A stretch of DNA of 32,376 nt, from positions 1 through 32,376 of the forward strand of contig CACZVX010000031.1 of the NCBI GenBank assembly GCA_902784755.1, read 5' to 3'. A model generated the notes under the pieces. It did not search any database. It worked only from the letters and a program-made list of their open reading frames with translations, and was not told the origin of the DNA. A program made the translations under genes and the position numbers. This document shows positions 31,956 to 32,376 of this stretch, piece by piece. How positions within the stretch are numbered: position 1 is the first letter of the stretch; every line of letters starts with the position of its first letter. This DNA is from an uncultured Prevotellaceae bacterium (lineage in GTDB: Bacteria > Bacteroidota > Bacteroidia > Bacteroidales > Bacteroidaceae).

Positions 31956-32058
31956 GTTTTAGTCTAATTCAAAAAGCAATTTAGACTAAATTGCAAAGTA
32001 ATTTAGACTAAATCACAAAACAATTTAGACTAAATTGCTAAGTAAATTAGACTAAATT
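31956..32058. repeat. Five 22-bp-spaced palindromes (TTTAG-N-CTAAA array)
   Basis: The 15-bp palindrome AATTTAGACTAAATT occurs at 31978-31992 and 32022-32036, with one-base variants at 32000-32014 and 32044-32058 and a degenerate copy at 31956-31970. All are exactly 22 bp apart from centre to centre, about two helical turns. The bases between palindromes vary. The array lies just before the 76-bp tandem repeats and the outward promoter, as expected of a multi-site operator. Confidence 0.85.
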
Positions 32059-32076
32059 GCTTTAAATGGAGAGCCT

Positions 32077-32376
32077 GTTACTGTCGTTCGGCAAATCAAA
32101 TTAAAACAAGTTTTATTTGTATTTGTGCTCACTTATTCGTAACTTTAAAGAAGTTACTGTCGTTCGGCAAATCAAATTAAAACAAGTTTTATTTGTATTT
32201 GTGCTCACTTATTCGTAACTTTAAAGAAGTTACTGGCGTTCGACAAAACAAATTAAAACAAGTTTTATTTGTATTTATGCTCACTTATTCGTAACTTTAG
32301 AGAAGTTACTGGCGTTCGACAAAACAAATTAAAACAAGTTTTATTTGTATTTGTGCTCACTTATTCGTAACTTTGT
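32077..32376. repeat. Four tandem 76-bp repeats with promoter-like ends
   Basis: Units start at 32077, 32153, 32229 and 32305, exactly 76 bp apart; the fourth runs to the window edge. Units 1 and 2 are identical. Units 3 and 4 share a variant (GGCGTTCGACAAAAC for GTCGTTCGGCAAATC). Each contains an imperfect inverted repeat around AAAAC-AA-GTTTT and, at its end, TAACTTT. Only the last unit completes the -7 box as TAACTTTG; the others read TAACTTTA. Confidence 0.95.
32344..32375 (+). promoter_or_regulatory. Outward consensus promoter in the last 76-bp unit
   Basis: TTTG at 32344-32347 and TAACTTTG at 32368-32375 are exactly 20 bp apart. The transcript would start just beyond the window, for a plus-strand gene not visible here. 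The -33 box forms the end of the inverted repeat at 32325-32347, so a protein bound there could block or aid polymerase. Confidence 0.85.

Noticed and set aside
31956-32058. Plasmid-type iterons marking a replication origin
   Set aside because: The 22-bp period is iteron-like, but the units are palindromic, there is no rep gene or DnaA box cluster, and the surrounding genes are chromosomal housekeeping genes.
31956-32376. CRISPR array
   Set aside because: The repeats are directly adjacent (76 bp) or have only short 7-bp linkers (22-bp palindromes). There are no unique spacers of 25-40 bp and no cas genes.

Overview
The window looks like a chromosomal segment of a Bacteroidota bacterium, most likely a gut or rumen Prevotellaceae (Prevotella sensu lato). 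The reasons are a SusC/SusD pair, PorT-type and TonB-dependent outer-membrane proteins, a CotH-family protein with a probable type IX secretion C-terminal signal, Bacteroidota promoters (-33 TTTG, about 20 bp, -7 TAnnTTTG) before many genes, and almost no Shine-Dalgarno sequences. No tRNA, rRNA, transposase, integrase or CRISPR array was seen.

Layout, left to right: argH, an SRPBCC-fold protein and pyrE (all minus); a long intergenic region with a 33-residue membrane micro-ORF, its terminator and a series of stem-loops; a SusC gene whose 3' end is out of frame, followed by intact susD (plus); a patatin-like phospholipase (minus), a repeat-filled gap, then recX-comF (minus, overlapping by ATGA); a small outer-membrane barrel (plus); a minus-strand run SPFH - Arc-type regulator (59 aa) - small membrane protein - prmC; a secreted GH2 glycosidase and ribD (plus); CotH-like protein and RNase H (minus); a GH13 lipoprotein (plus); argS, a Ca2+-type P-ATPase, a UPF1/IGHMBP2-like helicase and a secreted (alpha/alpha)6-barrel glycosidase (all minus). 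The last 400 bp holds no gene. It carries five 22-bp-spaced palindromes and then four 76-bp tandem repeats, the last of which is a full consensus promoter pointing out of the window.

Functional themes: housekeeping genes (arginine and pyrimidine synthesis, riboflavin synthesis, release-factor methylation, arginyl-tRNA charging, RecX) are interleaved with glycan-use genes (SusC/D, GH2, GH13, GH65-like). The glycan genes are scattered rather than forming one locus, and no SusR, HTCS or ECF/anti-sigma regulator lies beside the SusC/D pair.

The most unusual property is the density of short repeats. Heptamer-like arrays fill most of the argH-pyrE intergenic space and the helicase upstream region, and CCCTCCC/GGGAGGG palindromes are dispersed. 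Members of the same families also sit in frame inside coding sequences (GH2, prmC twice, ribD twice), where they add short low-complexity peptides to conserved enzymes. The right-end operator-like array followed by repeated promoters is the best candidate for an undescribed regulatory arrangement.
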